Shown: one piece after another, positions 5,745-7,097 of the stretch
Position numbering within the stretch: the stretch's first letter is position 1
Layout of the letters: each line of letters begins with the position of its first letter
Source of the DNA: Lachnospiraceae bacterium UBA3645
GTDB lineage: Bacteria; Bacillota; Clostridia; Lachnospirales; Lachnospiraceae
Direction: 5' to 3'
Assembly: GCA_002373555.1 (NCBI GenBank)
Contig: DFKM01000092.1
Span: 1 to 7,097, forward strand
Length of the DNA: 7,097 bases
The notes under the pieces: generated by a model
What the model saw: only the letters and a program-made list of their open reading frames with translations
Databases searched by the model: none
What the model was told of the DNA's origin: nothing
Made by a program: the position numbers and the translations under genes

Positions 5745-7097
5745 TCAGGTCCTCTCCACCTGCACCATATCATAGGCTTCCACGGTGTCATCTTCCTGAA
5801 GATCATTGAATTTGTCAAATACAAGGCCGCACTCAAAGCCTGTGAGCACTTCCTTCACGTCATCCTTGAAGCGCTTCAGGGATACAAGATCGCCGTCAAA
5901 GAGCTCTTCGTCTCCGCGTCTTATGCGGCACTTGCATCCGCGGGTGATCTTTCCGTCAAGCACATAGGCACCGGCGATGGTTCCGACGCCGGAAGCCTTG
6001 AAGGTCTGACGCACCACGGCATGGCCGAGTATACGCTCTTCGAAAACGGGATCCAGCATGCCCTTCATGGCTGCTTCCACATCCTCGATTGCCTGATAGA
6101 TGACCTTGTACAGGCGTACGTCCACCTGTTCGCGCTCCGCGACAGACTTCGCCATGGGATCCGGACGGACATTGAATCCGATAATGATCGCATTGGAGGC
6201 GGAAGCCAGGCTGACGTCGGATTCGTTGATCGCGCCGACGCCGCCGTGGATGACCTTGACCACGACTTCCTCGTTCGAGAGCTTGGTCAGGCTCTGCTTC
6301 ACGGCTTCCACGGAACCCTGTACATCGGCCTTGATGATCAGGTTGAGTTCCTTGACATTGCCGGCCTTGATCTGGCTGAACAGATCATCCAGGGACAGTC
6401 TTGCCTTGGTATCGTCAAGCAGCTTCTTCTTGCCTTCTGCGATGAATGTCTCTGCGAAGGATCTTGCTTCCTTCTCGGTCTCGGTGGCAACAAAGATCTC
6501 GCCGGCATTCGGCACATCGCCGAGACCCAGGATCTCGACCGGATCGGAAGGACCGGCCGTCTTTACTCTGCGTCCCTTGTCGTCGATCATGGCGCGGATC
6601 TTGCCGTAGCAGGAACCGGCTGCCACACTGTCGCCGACATGCAGGGTACCCTTCTGTACCAGGACGGTGGCGACAGGGCCTCTGCCCTTATCCAGCTCGG
6701 CTTCGATCACGATACCTCTTGCCAGACGGTCGGGATCTGCCTTCAGTTCCATCACCTCTGCGACCAGAAGGACGGATTCCAGCAGGTTCTCGATCCCCTC
6801 GCCGGTCTTTGCGGAGACCGGAACAAAGATGTTCGAGCCGCCCCATTCTTCGGAAATCAGACCGTACTCGGTCAGTTCCTGCATGACCCGGTCCACATTC
6901 GCGCCGGGCTTGTCGATCTTGTTGATCGCTACGATCACTTCCACGCCGGCTGCCTTCGCATGGTTGATGGCTTCGATGGTCTGTGGCATAACGCCGTCAT
7001 CCGCCGCCACAACGAGGATCGCGATATCCGTTGCCTGGGCGCCCCGCATACGCATGGCTGTGAATGCCTCATGTCCGGGCGTATCCAGGAAGGTGAT
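5745..7097 (-). CDS. infB: Translation initiation factor IF-2, C-terminal 450 residues, cut by right window edge
   Basis: IF2 is the GTPase that brings initiator fMet-tRNA to the 30S subunit and promotes 50S joining. The reading frame is open to the edge and starts inside the G domain: [16 protein letters not shown] holds the G3 motif (DTPGHE, window residues 5-10), NKID at 59-62 is G4 and SAKTGEG at 95-101 is G5. Then come the domain II beta-barrel (about 125-210), the alpha/beta domain III (about 248-345, with [16 protein letters not shown] and [14 protein letters not shown]), and the C-terminal barrel that binds fMet-tRNA (about 350-450, with [22 protein letters not shown]). The P-loop, G2 and the variable N-terminal region lie outside the window. 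The stop is TGA at 5745, followed by a terminator-like hairpin. No frameshift or loss of a conserved residue is seen in the part present. Confidence 0.98.
   Translation of the reverse strand: MTFLDTPGHEAFTAMRMRGAQATDIAILVVAADDGVMPQTIEAINHAKAAGVEVIVAINKIDKPGANVDRVMQELTEYGLISEEWGGSNIFVPVSAKTGEGIENLLESVLLVAEVMELKADPDRLARGIVIEAELDKGRGPVATVLVQKGTLHVGDSVAAGSCYGKIRAMIDDKGRRVKTAGPSDPVEILGLGDVPNAGEIFVATETEKEARSFAETFIAEGKKKLLDDTKARLSLDDLFSQIKAGNVKELNLIIKADVQGSVEAVKQSLTKLSNEEVVVKVIHGGVGAINESDVSLASASNAIIIGFNVRPDPMAKSVAEREQVDVRLYKVIYQAIEDVEAAMKGMLDPVFEERILGHAVVRQTFKASGVGTIAGAYVLDGKITRGCKCRIRRGDEELFDGDLVSLKRFKDDVKEVLTGFECGLVFDKFNDLQEDDTVEAYDMVQVERT

Noticed and set aside
1..7097. CRISPR arrays, insertion sequences, phage genes, tRNA or rRNA genes, defence systems
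   Set aside because: I looked on both strands and saw no regular repeats, transposase motifs or structural RNA genes. The window is almost fully occupied by conserved housekeeping genes.

Overview
The window is a housekeeping translation and RNA-metabolism cluster from a Clostridia-type Firmicute. A Lachnospiraceae-like member with moderately high GC is my best guess, based on the gene order, strong GGAGG-type ribosome binding sites and clostridial-looking protein sequences. No tool was available to confirm the taxon. Every real gene is on the minus strand, so transcription runs from high to low coordinates.

In transcription order: the 3' two thirds or so of infB (IF2, cut at the right edge), a hairpin with the form of an intrinsic terminator, rbfA, an nrnA-type DHH phosphoesterase, truB, ribF, a secreted SH3-NlpC/P60 cell-wall hydrolase, a strong sigma-A-type promoter and structured leader, rpsO (S15), a second hairpin, and the 5' part of pnp (PNPase, cut at the left edge). 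The block from rbfA to the hydrolase is tightly packed: 14-nt and 4-nt overlaps and 7-nt and 18-nt gaps, as expected of one translationally coupled transcript. The longest stretch without a gene is about 150 nt, upstream of rpsO, and it holds the rpsO promoter and leader.

The genes fit together as ribosome production and RNA turnover. IF2 starts translation, RbfA matures the 30S subunit, TruB makes tRNA pseudouridine 55, S15 nucleates assembly of the 30S platform, and NrnA and PNPase degrade short and long RNA. RibF makes FMN and FAD and is a common neighbour in this cluster. The peptidoglycan hydrolase is the one accessory-looking member.

I found no previously undescribed system. The points worth checking are regulatory (a terminator-like hairpin inside the operon between infB and rbfA; the rpsO leader; the rpsO-pnp spacer) and one enzymatic oddity: the NlpC/P60 domain has Gly where the third catalytic residue is normally His.
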